Under the pieces are notes generated by a model. It saw nothing but the letters and a program-made list of their open reading frames with translations. It was not told where the DNA came from and made no database searches. The position numbers and the translations under genes are program-made. From JAEUMD01 sp050246945 (GTDB lineage: Bacteria; Pseudomonadota; Alphaproteobacteria; Rhizobiales; Hyphomicrobiaceae), in the NCBI GenBank assembly GCA_050246945.1, contig JBFWVC010000005.1, positions 186,001 to 250,000 on the forward strand: DNA of 64,000 nt. The letters run 5' to 3'. Positions within the stretch are counted from its first letter, which is position 1. Each line of letters starts with the position of its first letter. This document shows, piece after piece, positions 53,210-63,654 of this stretch.

Positions 53210-53576
53210 GGGATCTACCGCTCCAGCATTACGGTTTTGAACGAGGCGGCCCCGCGCATCGCATGTCATGCAGCGCGCCCGTCTCCGCACTCTCGTGTCT
53301 CGAACCTGCGTCAGTCAAAGGGGACACATGCGAGAAAAGGGCCAGAAACAAATGATCCTGGCGGCCGGTCTTCTCTCGCAACAAACCAGCTCCACGGCAT
53401 CAAGCAGGCAGAGACCGGTTGAGTAGGCCCCACAAATCCCCCTCACAAGTGGCCCAAAGTCGTAATCCATCAACTAAACATGACAGATCTGCAAATTTGG
53501 TTTCCACCCCTTTTGCCGCCAGACCAATTTTGGTGTGGACGAGGGGCTTGGAATGCCTGTTTCTAAGAACATTGCA
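53210..53576. other. Upstream gap of pckA, no recognised feature
   Basis: The 367-bp gap carries the pckA promoter and the 3' side of the HugZ-like gene. A pyrimidine- and AT-rich patch (53450-53530) is visible; I found no supported hairpin or coding frame. Confidence 0.4.
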
Positions 53577-54323
53577 TCAACTTTTGCCAGCGCGAGCGTC
53601 TTTTGCCATCCGTACAAATTCCGCACGCGCCGCGTCGGGATTTGCAGCCGGCGCAGAAAATCCGATTCGCAGCGCCCGCTCTCCTTCGACGAGGTCGAAC
53701 CCCGCCGGATCGACGCCGCTCATCCGCCACGAACCGGGAGTGGCACCCGCAAGCTGCGTCGCATAGAGCTGGACTGCATCGGCATGATCGTCGTTCATGT
53801 GTGCGATGATGTCGGCCTCGGCGGCAATCAGCTGTTGTGCCTGCGAAACGTCGGCGAGCAATTCGGCCGCCGTCAGATCGACGATGCGGCCGAAACCACC
53901 AATGTAGTGCGCACGCTCCACCTCGAGCTGCCAGAACCCGAAATCAGAGAAATCCACATACATTTCCGCGCCGGGATGACGGGCAAGAAAGCGCCGGCGA
54001 CTATTTTCGTCGGATGTGATCGGCTCCATGCTGCCGATTACCGTCACCCGGCCACCCGCCAACGGATCACCCGCCCCGTCGCTGCCATCGAACAACAGGC
54101 TCGCCCGATGATCGGCCTGCAGATTACGCGTGTGGACGGCAAGTCGTGACAGCAGCAAGAGCGGCGTGCCGTTCGGCCTGAAAGCCACGGTGACAAGCGA
54201 TGCATAGGGAAAACCCGAGCCGCTTTCGAGGGTTGCAAGCGATGCCTTCAGCGCGGACCGGATGATGGATCGCGCCGCCTCTGCCGCTGTGAGCTGCTGC
54301 CCTGCCTGCCCGTCCTGTCGCAT
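53577..54323 (-). CDS. HugZ-like pyridoxamine-phosphate-oxidase-fold protein
   Basis: The 248-aa protein combines an N-terminal split-barrel flavin-binding-type domain (PYASLVTVAFRPNGTPLLLLSRLAVHT, LLFDGSD, RVTVIG) with a C-terminal DUF2470 domain (IIAHMNDDHADAVQLYA). This arrangement is found in HugZ-type heme oxygenases and related proteins of unknown role. No heme transport genes are adjacent, so heme degradation is only a possibility. GAGGTGTGGA precedes the ATG. Confidence 0.85.
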   Translation of the reverse strand: MRQDGQAGQQLTAAEAARSIIRSALKASLATLESGSGFPYASLVTVAFRPNGTPLLLLSRLAVHTRNLQADHRASLLFDGSDGAGDPLAGGRVTVIGSMEPITSDENSRRRFLARHPGAEMYVDFSDFGFWQLEVERAHYIGGFGRIVDLTAAELLADVSQAQQLIAAEADIIAHMNDDHADAVQLYATQLAGATPGSWRMSGVDPAGFDLVEGERALRIGFSAPAANPDAARAEFVRMAKDARAGKS

Positions 54324-54609
54324 TCCACACCTCTTTCTGTATGACCGCGGCGGCCTTGGGCTTTGCACTGACAATTTCAGCTACTGCGATCACGACCACG
54401 GACAATCCCCGTCTCGGCAGCTTCGGCCGTCGACGCCAGGGTTGACTGCACCAGCGGTTCGCTTGCTCCAGACCGGCGCCTCGCCTATTCAGTTGGTGTT
54501 CAGATCGGGTGATGCACAGTCCTGCTGCCACATTTGATACACGAAGCGACCATAAAGCCCGTCATTACCGAGTACCAACCGGGCCGGCTGGCAGGGGCGA
54601 GAGGCGACT

Positions 54610-55317
54610 ATGAAAGAGAAAAGTTCAATTGCGCTGGTCGATGACGAGCGCAACATCCTGACTTCGCTGAGGATGGCGCTGGAAGCCGAAGGCTACAGGG
54701 TTCGCACCTATTCCGACGGTGTTTCCGCGCTGGAGGCGCTCACCGAGGAGCCCGCCGATCTCGGCATATTCGACATCAAGATGCCGCGCATGGACGGGAT
54801 GGAGTTGCTGCGCAAGGTCCGCCAGCAATCGGATATGCCCGTCATCTTCCTTACCTCCAAGGACGAGGAGATCGATGAGCTGTTTGGCCTCAAGATGGGA
54901 GCCGACGACTACATTGCAAAGCCATTTTCGCAGCGTCTTGTCGTCGAGCGCGTCCGCACTATTTTGCGCCGCCTCACACCTAAGGACGGGCAGCCCCCGG
55001 TGACGGAGGCAGCCCGTGTCCTGGAGCGCGGCAAGTTGAAGCTTGATCCTGAGCGCCACACCTGCCACTGGGATAGCAAGGCGGTGACGCTGACCGTCAC
55101 TGAGTTCCTGATCCTTCAGGCGCTGGCCCAGCGTCCAGGCGTGGTCAAGACGCGCGACGCGCTCATGGATGCAGCCTACGACGATCAGGTCTACGTGGAT
55201 GACCGCACGATCGACAGCCACATCAAACGGCTGCGCAAGAAGTTCAAGAATGTAGATGACGATTTCGATGTCATCGAGACGCTGTACGGCGTCGGCTACC
55301 GCTTCAAGGAAGTCTGA
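54610..55317 (+). CDS. chvI: Response regulator ChvI
   Basis: The 235-aa OmpR-type regulator has a receiver domain (IALVDDERNILTS, phospho-acceptor in GIFDIKMPRMDG, Lys in YIAKPFS) and a winged-helix DNA-binding domain (LTVTEFLILQALAQRPGVVK, DRTIDSHIKRLRKKF, YGVGYRFKE). Sequence and location (pckA-chvI-chvG-hprK) fit ChvI, which with ChvG controls envelope, acid and host-related genes in Rhizobiales. The kinase gene follows after 95 bp. Confidence 0.95.
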   Translation: MKEKSSIALVDDERNILTSLRMALEAEGYRVRTYSDGVSALEALTEEPADLGIFDIKMPRMDGMELLRKVRQQSDMPVIFLTSKDEEIDELFGLKMGADDYIAKPFSQRLVVERVRTILRRLTPKDGQPPVTEAARVLERGKLKLDPERHTCHWDSKAVTLTVTEFLILQALAQRPGVVKTRDALMDAAYDDQVYVDDRTIDSHIKRLRKKFKNVDDDFDVIETLYGVGYRFKEV

Positions 55318-55412
55318 TCGGCAGCGGCGCCACGGGTGCTCCCGACGACTTCGATACGAATGCGACACCGGCGGCAACCTGCTCGTTGCCGCCGGCGTTC
55401 GTTGGAGGCCCC

Positions 55413-57227
55413 ATGGCATTCGGAGTTGAGCGATCGCCCGCGCCTGTCGATCTTGGCAAATCCGAGGATGCCGGACGCGTGCGGGCTGCGCTTGCCCGCT
55501 GGTGGCGAAACCAGCCGATACCGCGCTTCCTGTCCGGCACCCTGCTGCGCCGCATTCTTTTTTCCAACCTGATCGGCCTCTTTATCTTCAGCCTCGGCAT
55601 TCTCATCCTGTCCAACTCGCGCGGTTGGTTGATCGATGCAAAGCGCGAATCGCTGAGGATCCAGGGCGAGATCATCGCCGCCGCCATCGCCGGCGACGCA
55701 AAGGTGGAGACCGAGCGCCTTACACTCGACCCGACCAAGCTGCCGGAGTCCTCAGACGCCCGTATTCCGTTCCGCGATGACGGCTTTGCCGCACTGGAGC
55801 TTTCGATCCGGCCCGAACGCGTCGCTCCGATCCTTCGACGCCTGATCCAGCCGACCAACACGCGCGCGCGCATCTATGCCCGCGACGGAACCCTGATTGT
55901 CGACAGCGACAAGCTTCTGCACCGGGGCTCCATTATCCAGGCCGAGGGTGACGACAGCGACGACACGGCCAATGGCCGCGTTAAGACCAAGAACTTCTGG
56001 ACCCGGTTGACTCGCTGGTTCCTGGACAAGGAACTGCCGGTTTACCGCGAAATCGACAGCGGCCTTGGCACGAACTATCCGGAAGTGCGCATCGCCATGG
56101 CCGGTGGCACTCCGACGACGATGCTTTTGCTGTCCGAGGACTATAAGCAAATCGTTTCCATGGCCGTGCCGATCCAGCGCATGAAGGCGGTCCATGGAGT
56201 GCTCTTGCTTTCCACCCGCCCCGGCGAGATCGACGAAATTGCGTCGGAGGATCGCAACAAGATTCTACTGATGGCGTTGCTGGCCCTGCTCACCACCGTC
56301 TCCACCTCGCTGCTGCTCGCGCGAACGGTGGCGGGACCGATCAAACATCTGGCCGATACGGCCGAGGTCGTCTCCAACGATATCAATGCACGCCATGAGT
56401 TGCCTGAAATGTCCGACCGCCGCGACGAAGTCGGCCAGCTCGCCCAGGCGTTCTCCAAAATGACGACGGCGCTCTTCCGGCGCCTTGAAGCAAGCGACCG
56501 GTTCGCAGCCGATATCGCTCACGAACTGAAGAACCCGCTCACCGCCGCGCGGTCTACGGCGGAGTCGCTTGCATATGCCAAGAACGAGGAGCAGCGCGGC
56601 CAACTGATGGAGCAGATTCAGCTGGAGCTGAAACGCCTCAACAAGATGATCACCGAGATCTCGAGCGCATCGCGCCTGGATGCCGAACTCGCCCGCCAGC
56701 AGCGCGAGCCCGTGGCGCTGGTGGAACTGCTCGAAAATGTCACCTCGTCCCTTTTCAAGGACAAGGCGAGTGAGCAGGGCATCGATCTCGAACTCAGGAT
56801 TCCGCCAGCGGTCTCGCCCGATGCCTACACCATATCCGGAAACGACAGCCGCATCGCGCAAGTGGTAACGAACCTCGTCGACAACGCACTCTCGTTCTCA
56901 CCCGCTGGCGGCAAGGTTGTCATCTCCCTCGTACGCGACGGCGCGGAAGTCGAGCTGCGCGTCGACGACGACGGTCCCGGCATCGACGAGGAGAACCTCG
57001 AAAAGGTGTTTGCCCGCTTCTGGACATACCGGCCTTCGGCGGAAAGCAGCCGCGGCAACAATTCGGGCCTTGGCCTCAACATCTCCCGGGAAATCATCAC
57101 CGCTTATGGGGGCACGATCCGCGCCGAGAACCGCTACCGCACCCCGCGCTCGCCAGACTCCGGACGAATTGGAGCCCGCTTCGTCGTGCGCCTGCCAGCA
57201 GCGCCGACGCGCCGCAAAGGGGCCTGA
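55413..57227 (+). CDS. chvG: Sensor histidine kinase ChvG
   Basis: The 604-aa inner-membrane kinase has a first membrane segment (ILFSNLIGLFIFSLGILIL), a large periplasmic domain, a second segment (ILLMALLALLTTVSTSLLLA), a HAMP linker, the phospho-acceptor box FAADIAHELKNPLTAARS and the ATPase motifs NLVDNALSFS, DDDGPGI and NSGLGLNI. The periplasmic repressor ExoR, known in rhizobia to act on ChvG, is not in the window. ATG 55413 follows GGAGG; the frame is open from a TTG 27 bp earlier. hprK starts 2 bp after the stop. Confidence 0.94.
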   Translation: MAFGVERSPAPVDLGKSEDAGRVRAALARWWRNQPIPRFLSGTLLRRILFSNLIGLFIFSLGILILSNSRGWLIDAKRESLRIQGEIIAAAIAGDAKVETERLTLDPTKLPESSDARIPFRDDGFAALELSIRPERVAPILRRLIQPTNTRARIYARDGTLIVDSDKLLHRGSIIQAEGDDSDDTANGRVKTKNFWTRLTRWFLDKELPVYREIDSGLGTNYPEVRIAMAGGTPTTMLLLSEDYKQIVSMAVPIQRMKAVHGVLLLSTRPGEIDEIASEDRNKILLMALLALLTTVSTSLLLARTVAGPIKHLADTAEVVSNDINARHELPEMSDRRDEVGQLAQAFSKMTTALFRRLEASDRFAADIAHELKNPLTAARSTAESLAYAKNEEQRGQLMEQIQLELKRLNKMITEISSASRLDAELARQQREPVALVELLENVTSSLFKDKASEQGIDLELRIPPAVSPDAYTISGNDSRIAQVVTNLVDNALSFSPAGGKVVISLVRDGAEVELRVDDDGPGIDEENLEKVFARFWTYRPSAESSRGNNSGLGLNISREIITAYGGTIRAENRYRTPRSPDSGRIGARFVVRLPAAPTRRKGA

Positions 57228-57228
57228 C

Positions 57229-57699
57229 ATGCGCCCTGGCGAAGTGCTCGTGCACGCGACCGCGGTCGAAAGCACCGGGCAATGTGTACTGCTCACCGGC
57301 CCATCCGGAGCGGGCAAATCCGACCTCGCCTTGCGCCTCGTGGGCTGGCCGCCCACGGGACTGGGGCTTCCCCCATTCTCGCTTGTCTCCGACGATCAGG
57401 TGCTGCTTACCCGTGACGGCGAGCGCATAATTGCCCGCCCGCCCGAAACGATCGCCGGCCGCATCGAGGTCCGCGGCTTGGGCATTCTTCAAATGGCTCA
57501 CGCCGATTTCGCCGAAGTGCGTCTTGTAGTCCAGCTGACTGCGGCCGAGGCAGTCGAACGCATGCCCAAGCCGCAGACCCTCTCCCTGGTCGGCGTGTCT
57601 CTCCCGACGATTCACCTGTATCCGTTCGAGCCCAGCGCGCCACTCAAGGTGGCGCTAGCGCTCCGCGCACTGCCGCCTACCCCTCTGTACCACGGATGA
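57229..57699 (+). CDS. hprK: HPr kinase/phosphorylase, short alphaproteobacterial form
   Basis: The 156-aa protein is only the C-terminal catalytic half of HprK, as usual in alphaproteobacteria. It shows VHATAVESTGQCVLLTGPSGAGKSDLA-type P-loop sequence (GPSGAGKS), VSDDQVLL and IEVRGLGILQM. It phosphorylates Ser of HPr according to the energy state. AAGGGG lies before the ATG, and the gene starts 1 bp after the chvG stop codon, so both are co-transcribed, linking PTS state to ChvGI. Confidence 0.93.
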   Translation: MRPGEVLVHATAVESTGQCVLLTGPSGAGKSDLALRLVGWPPTGLGLPPFSLVSDDQVLLTRDGERIIARPPETIAGRIEVRGLGILQMAHADFAEVRLVVQLTAAEAVERMPKPQTLSLVGVSLPTIHLYPFEPSAPLKVALALRALPPTPLYHG

Positions 57700-57937
57700 A
57701 ATTCGGATCGGGGCCCATGGTCCGTGTCGGTCTTCCATCAGTGAAAACCCCCTTGCATGCCAGCCGAACACTTGTCACCCTGCGCACCCGGCGGAGAACC
57801 CCGTTGCGGCCGGCCGCACGCGGGCATCCGCCGCTGGATCTTTGACGGACGCGAGGTCATGACAATCTGGATTTGGCAAGCGCGCGCCGCGGCGTTCGCC
57901 ACGAACGAGACAGGCAAGAGACAGGCAACATGAAGTC

Positions 57938-58342
57938 ATGATCGGACTTGTCATCGTTACACATGGCGGCCTTGCACGCGAGTTCCGCTCCGCCCTCGAA
58001 CACATCGTCGGGCCGCAAGAAGGGCTGGAAACCGTATCCATCGGCCCTGAAGACGATATGGTCGCCCGGCGCCGCGAAATTATCGACGCCGTCGCACGAA
58101 CCGATCAGGGCCAGGGCGTCATTCTGCTGACCGACATGTTTGGCGGCACCCCCGCCAACCTCGCGATCTCGATCCTGGACGAAGCCAACGTTGAGGTCAT
58201 CGCCGGCATTAATCTGCCAATCCTGGTCAAGCTCGCCACCGTCCGCAACGAGGCCCCGCTGAGCGAGGCCGTAGCCATCGCCCGCGATGCCGGTCGCAAG
58301 TACATAAAGGTCGCGGGACAGCAGTTGACAGGTGATGGCTGA
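57938..58342 (+). CDS. PTS EIIA, mannose-type (regulatory)
   Basis: The 134-aa cytoplasmic protein has the EIIA(Man) phosphorylation site IVTHGGLA (His9) and LTDMFGGTPANLA. No EIIB/C/D permease is nearby, so it belongs to the non-transporting PTS relay (EI-Ntr, HPr, EIIA) of alphaproteobacteria that senses nitrogen and carbon state. It lies between hprK and the HPr gene, with 238 bp before it. Confidence 0.92.
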   Translation: MIGLVIVTHGGLAREFRSALEHIVGPQEGLETVSIGPEDDMVARRREIIDAVARTDQGQGVILLTDMFGGTPANLAISILDEANVEVIAGINLPILVKLATVRNEAPLSEAVAIARDAGRKYIKVAGQQLTGDG

Positions 58343-58474
58343 GTGAGCCTTTTCAGGGAAATTGGCAGTGCTCGCAAATCCCTGCCGATCAGCCCACCGT
58401 GACAACCGCGGCGACTGACGACGATTGAATTCGCAACTACCGCACCCGAACATCCAGGCGCGCCCACCCCAGCA

Positions 58475-58780
58475 ATGCCCGAAATCGACTCAAGCGATCG
58501 GCCCGAAGCCCTTGTCACAATCCGGAACCGCAAGGGACTGCATGCGCGTGCCTCGGCCAAGTTCGTCAAATGCGCCGAGCAGTTCAATGCCCACATCACT
58601 GTGACCCGCGACAATCAAACCGTCGAGGGCACTTCGATCATGGGGCTCATGATGCTGGCCGCTGGACCAGGCTCCCTCCTTCACCTCGTGGCCACCGGCC
58701 CTGAAGGCCCTGAAGCGCTGGCCGCCCTCGTCCAACTCATCGAGAGCGGCTTCGACGAGGATATGGTCGAAGGCGGCTAG
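58475..58780 (+). CDS. Phosphocarrier protein HPr
   Basis: The 101-aa protein has the HPr active site RKGLHARASAKF with the phosphorylated His and a conserved serine region (GTSIMGLMMLAAGPGS) that HprK can modify. An extra acidic N-terminus (MPEIDSSDRPE) and C-terminus (DEDMVEGG) are present. It works with the EIIA and HprK encoded just before it. Confidence 0.94.
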   Translation: MPEIDSSDRPEALVTIRNRKGLHARASAKFVKCAEQFNAHITVTRDNQTVEGTSIMGLMMLAAGPGSLLHLVATGPEGPEALAALVQLIESGFDEDMVEGG

Positions 58781-58803
58781 GTTGCGGACTCCCCCAAGTA
58801 TAC

Positions 58804-58901
58804 TCAGCTGAAGTGTGCAGCGGTTCAGCATGAAGAACATGCTCACAACGAAGAATGCATCGCGTGCATGTTTCCGAGAAACATGAACGCTATCTGGGCG
58901 T
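58804..58901. repeat. Third copy of dispersed repeat family B
   Basis: CTGAAGTGTGCAGCGGTTCAG ... AACATGCTC (with GCGTGCATGTTTCCGAGAAA and TGAACGCTATCTGGG at the end) corresponds to the units at 47344-47500, more than 11 kb away. It lies just after the HPr stop and before the ahcY promoter region. Confidence 0.7.
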
Positions 58902-59056
58902 ATCAGAATTTTACTTGGAGTATTGTTTTTCGGAACCCCATTTGCGTTTATTGATACTTCAAGCCACCAGGAAAGAACTTCCGATTTCGAGGACACTCCG
59001 TGAGAAGATCGCCCGCCACCGCGAATTATGGCACATAACGAGTTGCTTATATGTAG

Positions 59057-59085
59057 TTGCGGGAATGCCCCTCCTTCGCTATAGC
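59057..59085 (+). promoter_or_regulatory. Putative sigma-70 promoter of ahcY
   Basis: TTGCGG and TATAGC are separated by exactly 17 bp, about 155 bp before the ahcY ATG. The 460-bp gap 58781-59240 also contains the family B repeat; apart from these I see nothing in it. Confidence 0.45.
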
Positions 59086-59240
59086 AGCCACACCCCGTGC
59101 CAATCCGCCCACCGGTGGCAGGCGACGGACCGTCCGGTGATCTGCGCAAGCGCCGCGATAACGGCGAATCGCTCCCGGATGAAGTATGGCCGCTGGCGCA
59201 TGGACGCCCGCAGACGCCCACCCAACGAGGAATTCTGCCT

Positions 59241-60650
<1,410 letters not shown>

Positions 60651-60693
60651 GCGGCTGTCGCTCGCGGCTTCCGGCAACACATGACCATCTTTG

Positions 60694-60731
60694 GCGAGGC
60701 GGGCGGAGATCGTCCGCCTCGCTGCCTTTTT
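60694..60731 (+). terminator. Intrinsic terminator of ahcY
   Basis: GCGAGGCGG (60694-60702) pairs perfectly with CCGCCTCGC (60714-60722), followed by TGCCTTTTT. The rest of the 333-bp gap up to 60983 shows nothing I can support. Confidence 0.9.
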
Positions 60732-60983
60732 GGTGTTGCAGCCGCAATGCGCCTCGTGACCCAACCGCACATGAGGGCGGGCAAAGCGCATCGCTGCACT
60801 GGCCAAGGCGCCCTGCGACACCGCATAATTGCCAGTGATTCGCGGAGGCTTTCGCTCCTGCGATTCGTACAGCCTTCGACTGGTCGCACGCGTTCCGATG
60901 GCTGTTGAGCCCGCCGGCTGCTCAGGCCGGTGTCTGGCGGCAGCAGCCGTTTCGGGCTGGCCCGCAATGCTTCTGGGAACGCG

Positions 60984-63503
60984 ATGCGCTCTTTCGTTCT
61001 CAAGTCCCGGGCCCGCAATGCCCGCAACGAACTCGTCTTGCTTTTGCTGGCGAGCATGGCCGTCGTGACTGCGCTGACGGCTGCGCTGACGCGCCACGCC
61101 GAGATGGTGTCCGTCGGCGTTGGCGTCCAGAAACTACTGCTGATTGCTGGCATCACGATGGGCGCCCTTCTCGCAAGCCTCCTCGTCTGGCGGTCGGTGC
61201 GCACAGCGCGTCACCTCTCCAAGCGGGCGCGTGACGAGAACGCAGACTTGCGGCACAGCCTTGCGATGGCGGAATCGGTGATCCAGGCCGAGCCGCAGAT
61301 CCTTCTCTACTGGGATAACGACCACGCTGCGCATTTCGTGGCGCAAACTCTGAGCAACGTGGCCGGGCTGCCCGCACAACGCGAAGACATCCTGAAATTC
61401 GGGCAGTGGCTCGATCCGCGCTCGGCCGGTCAGCTCAAGTCGAGCCTCGACGCACTGTTCCAGAGCGGCAAAGCGTTCAACATCATCCTGCGGACTGCTA
61501 CTGCCGATCACGTCGAGGCCGAGGGACGTGCCACATCAGGACGCGCCATCCTCCGCTTGAGCGAAGTGGTTGGCTACAAGCGTGATCTCGCGCGCATCAT
61601 CGATCAGCACGAGTGGCTCGCCCGCGACATCCGCTCCATGCGCGCGCTGCTCAACTCCGTTCCCATGCCGGTCTGGCTCAAGACGCGCGACGGTCGCCTT
61701 ACCTGGGTCAACAATGCCTACGTGCAGGCCGTAGAGTCGGAGAACGAACACGAGGTTCTCACGCGCCAGATCGAGTTGCTGGACTCCCGCGAACGCCAGT
61801 GCGCTCTGAAATCCATCGCCAAGGGCGATGAGTTCCGCCAGCGCATGCAGATCGTGGTTGGCGCCGAGCGCAAGGCCCACGACGTCTTCATGCTGCCGCT
61901 CGGCGACACCATTGCCGGCGCAGCGATCGACGTCGCCGCGATCGCCACCGCCAAGGGCGAGCTGGAACGGCAGATCGCCGCCTATCGCCGCACACTCGAC
62001 CATGTCGCCACCGCTGTCGCCATGTTCGACGAGGACCAGCGGCTCAAGTTCTCCAACGAGGCATTCGCAAAGCTTTGGTCGCTCGACGACGACTGGCTGG
62101 AATCCAAACCGAGCGCCGGGGGCTTGCTCGACAGATTGCGCGAACGCGGCACGCTTCCAGAAACGACCAACTATCGCGAGTGGAAGGCGCACACGCTCTC
62201 GAGCTTTGCGACCGGTTCGGAGTTCGAGGACTGGTGGATGTTGCCCGACCACCGGATCATCCATGTCCGTACCGAGCAGCAGCCCGACAATGGGGTCACC
62301 TTCCTCTTCTCCGATGACTCCGAGAAGCTGGATCTGGAAAGCCGCTACAAGACTCTCATCAACGCTCAGCGCGAAACGCTCGACAGTCTCAAGGAGGGCG
62401 TTGCCGTGTTCGCCACGGACGGCCGCCTGAGACTGCACAATTCGTCCTTCGCCAGCATTTGGAAGCTGGACCGGGACGACCTCAACCAGACACCGTTCAT
62501 CGATGAACTCATCGCGGACGTGGCTGATGCCGACGATGAAAAGGACGCCTGGGGCTTGATCCGCACCGTCGTCACCTCCTATCTCGACACGCGCCAGCAG
62601 CGTTCGGGCCAGATGGTTCGCGGCGACATGAGCGTCGTCGACTACGCAACGACCCCCCTGCCGGACGGCGGCACATTGGTCACGTTCGCCGACGTCACCG
62701 TCTCAAAGAGGTACGAGCGTGCCCTCGTCGAACGCAACGAAGCACTCGTGGTGGCAGACCGTCTGAAGAACGACTTCATCAAACATGTTTCCTACGAGCT
62801 TCGCACCCCGCTGACCACCATCATCGGTTTCTCGCAGATGCTGGCCAGCCCCAACATTGGCCCCCTGAATGACAGGCAGCACGGCTATCTCGAGAACATT
62901 ACGTCGTCATCGAGTACGCTGCTCGCCATTATCAACGATATTCTGGACCTCACCACGATCGACGCAGGTGCCATGGAATTGCACCGCGACGTCATCGACG
63001 TTTCCAAGGTGATCAACGACGCCATCCAGGGTGTCCATGACCGGGCAAAGCGATCCGAGCTCACCATCGACATTGGTATCGAAGTCGGAGTGACGACATT
63101 CGTTGCCGACGAGCAGCGGGTGCGCCAGGTGCTCTACAATCTGCTCTCCAATGCCGTCGGATTCTCGCACGAGGGAGGCACCGTCCGCATCGATTGCTGG
63201 CGCGACAATGAAGCAACATGTTTCGAAATCGAGGACCATGGCGCGGGCATTCCCGCCGACCAGCAGTCGAGAATCTTCGATCGTTTCGTCAGCCGCAGCC
63301 ACGGCTCGCGGCATCGCGGAGCCGGTCTCGGCCTGTCGATAGCGCGCAGCCTGGTCGAACTGCACGGTGGCACGCTGGACTTGCACTCGGCCGAAGGCAA
63401 GGGCACGCGTATCACCGTCCGCTTCCCCGATGCATTCGCCGGTTCGGCCGGCGAAGACGAAGACGCGTACGCAGGAACGGACGGTCAGAAAACCATGAAC
63501 TGA
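60984..63503 (+). CDS. PAS-domain membrane sensor histidine kinase
   Basis: The 839-aa kinase has two N-terminal membrane segments (LVLLLLASMAVVTALTAAL; LLLIAGITMGALLASLLVW), three to four PAS-type segments (for example WLKTRDGRLTWVNNAYVQ, VAMFDEDQRLKFSNEAFA, VAVFATDGRLRLHNSSF), a HisKA box FIKHVSYELRTPLTTIIGF and ATPase motifs NLLSNAVGFS, EDHGAGI and GAGLGLSI. No response regulator is next to it, so its partner is unknown. The position between ahcY and tsaE is conserved in Rhizobiales as I know it. ATG 60984 is preferred to GTG 60930; the acidic tail is variable. Confidence 0.88.
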   Translation: MRSFVLKSRARNARNELVLLLLASMAVVTALTAALTRHAEMVSVGVGVQKLLLIAGITMGALLASLLVWRSVRTARHLSKRARDENADLRHSLAMAESVIQAEPQILLYWDNDHAAHFVAQTLSNVAGLPAQREDILKFGQWLDPRSAGQLKSSLDALFQSGKAFNIILRTATADHVEAEGRATSGRAILRLSEVVGYKRDLARIIDQHEWLARDIRSMRALLNSVPMPVWLKTRDGRLTWVNNAYVQAVESENEHEVLTRQIELLDSRERQCALKSIAKGDEFRQRMQIVVGAERKAHDVFMLPLGDTIAGAAIDVAAIATAKGELERQIAAYRRTLDHVATAVAMFDEDQRLKFSNEAFAKLWSLDDDWLESKPSAGGLLDRLRERGTLPETTNYREWKAHTLSSFATGSEFEDWWMLPDHRIIHVRTEQQPDNGVTFLFSDDSEKLDLESRYKTLINAQRETLDSLKEGVAVFATDGRLRLHNSSFASIWKLDRDDLNQTPFIDELIADVADADDEKDAWGLIRTVVTSYLDTRQQRSGQMVRGDMSVVDYATTPLPDGGTLVTFADVTVSKRYERALVERNEALVVADRLKNDFIKHVSYELRTPLTTIIGFSQMLASPNIGPLNDRQHGYLENITSSSSTLLAIINDILDLTTIDAGAMELHRDVIDVSKVINDAIQGVHDRAKRSELTIDIGIEVGVTTFVADEQRVRQVLYNLLSNAVGFSHEGGTVRIDCWRDNEATCFEIEDHGAGIPADQQSRIFDRFVSRSHGSRHRGAGLGLSIARSLVELHGGTLDLHSAEGKGTRITVRFPDAFAGSAGEDEDAYAGTDGQKTMN

Positions 63504-63654
63504 ACGCCCGCAGCGGTCACGCAGTGCCTCCGTGCTGCCTCACTGGCGAGCAAAGCGTATTGACGGGCGCAATCACCACCATCAGGCTGCTTCCCCGCCA
63601 CGCCAGCATGGCCGCGCCGCCTCGCCATGTGCACATCAGCAGATTGTCATCTCA

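Noticed and set aside
59091..59240. Possible SAH riboswitch before ahcY (AACGGCG occurs)
   Set aside because: The rest of the conserved SAH-riboswitch core is absent and no matching pseudoknot could be drawn.
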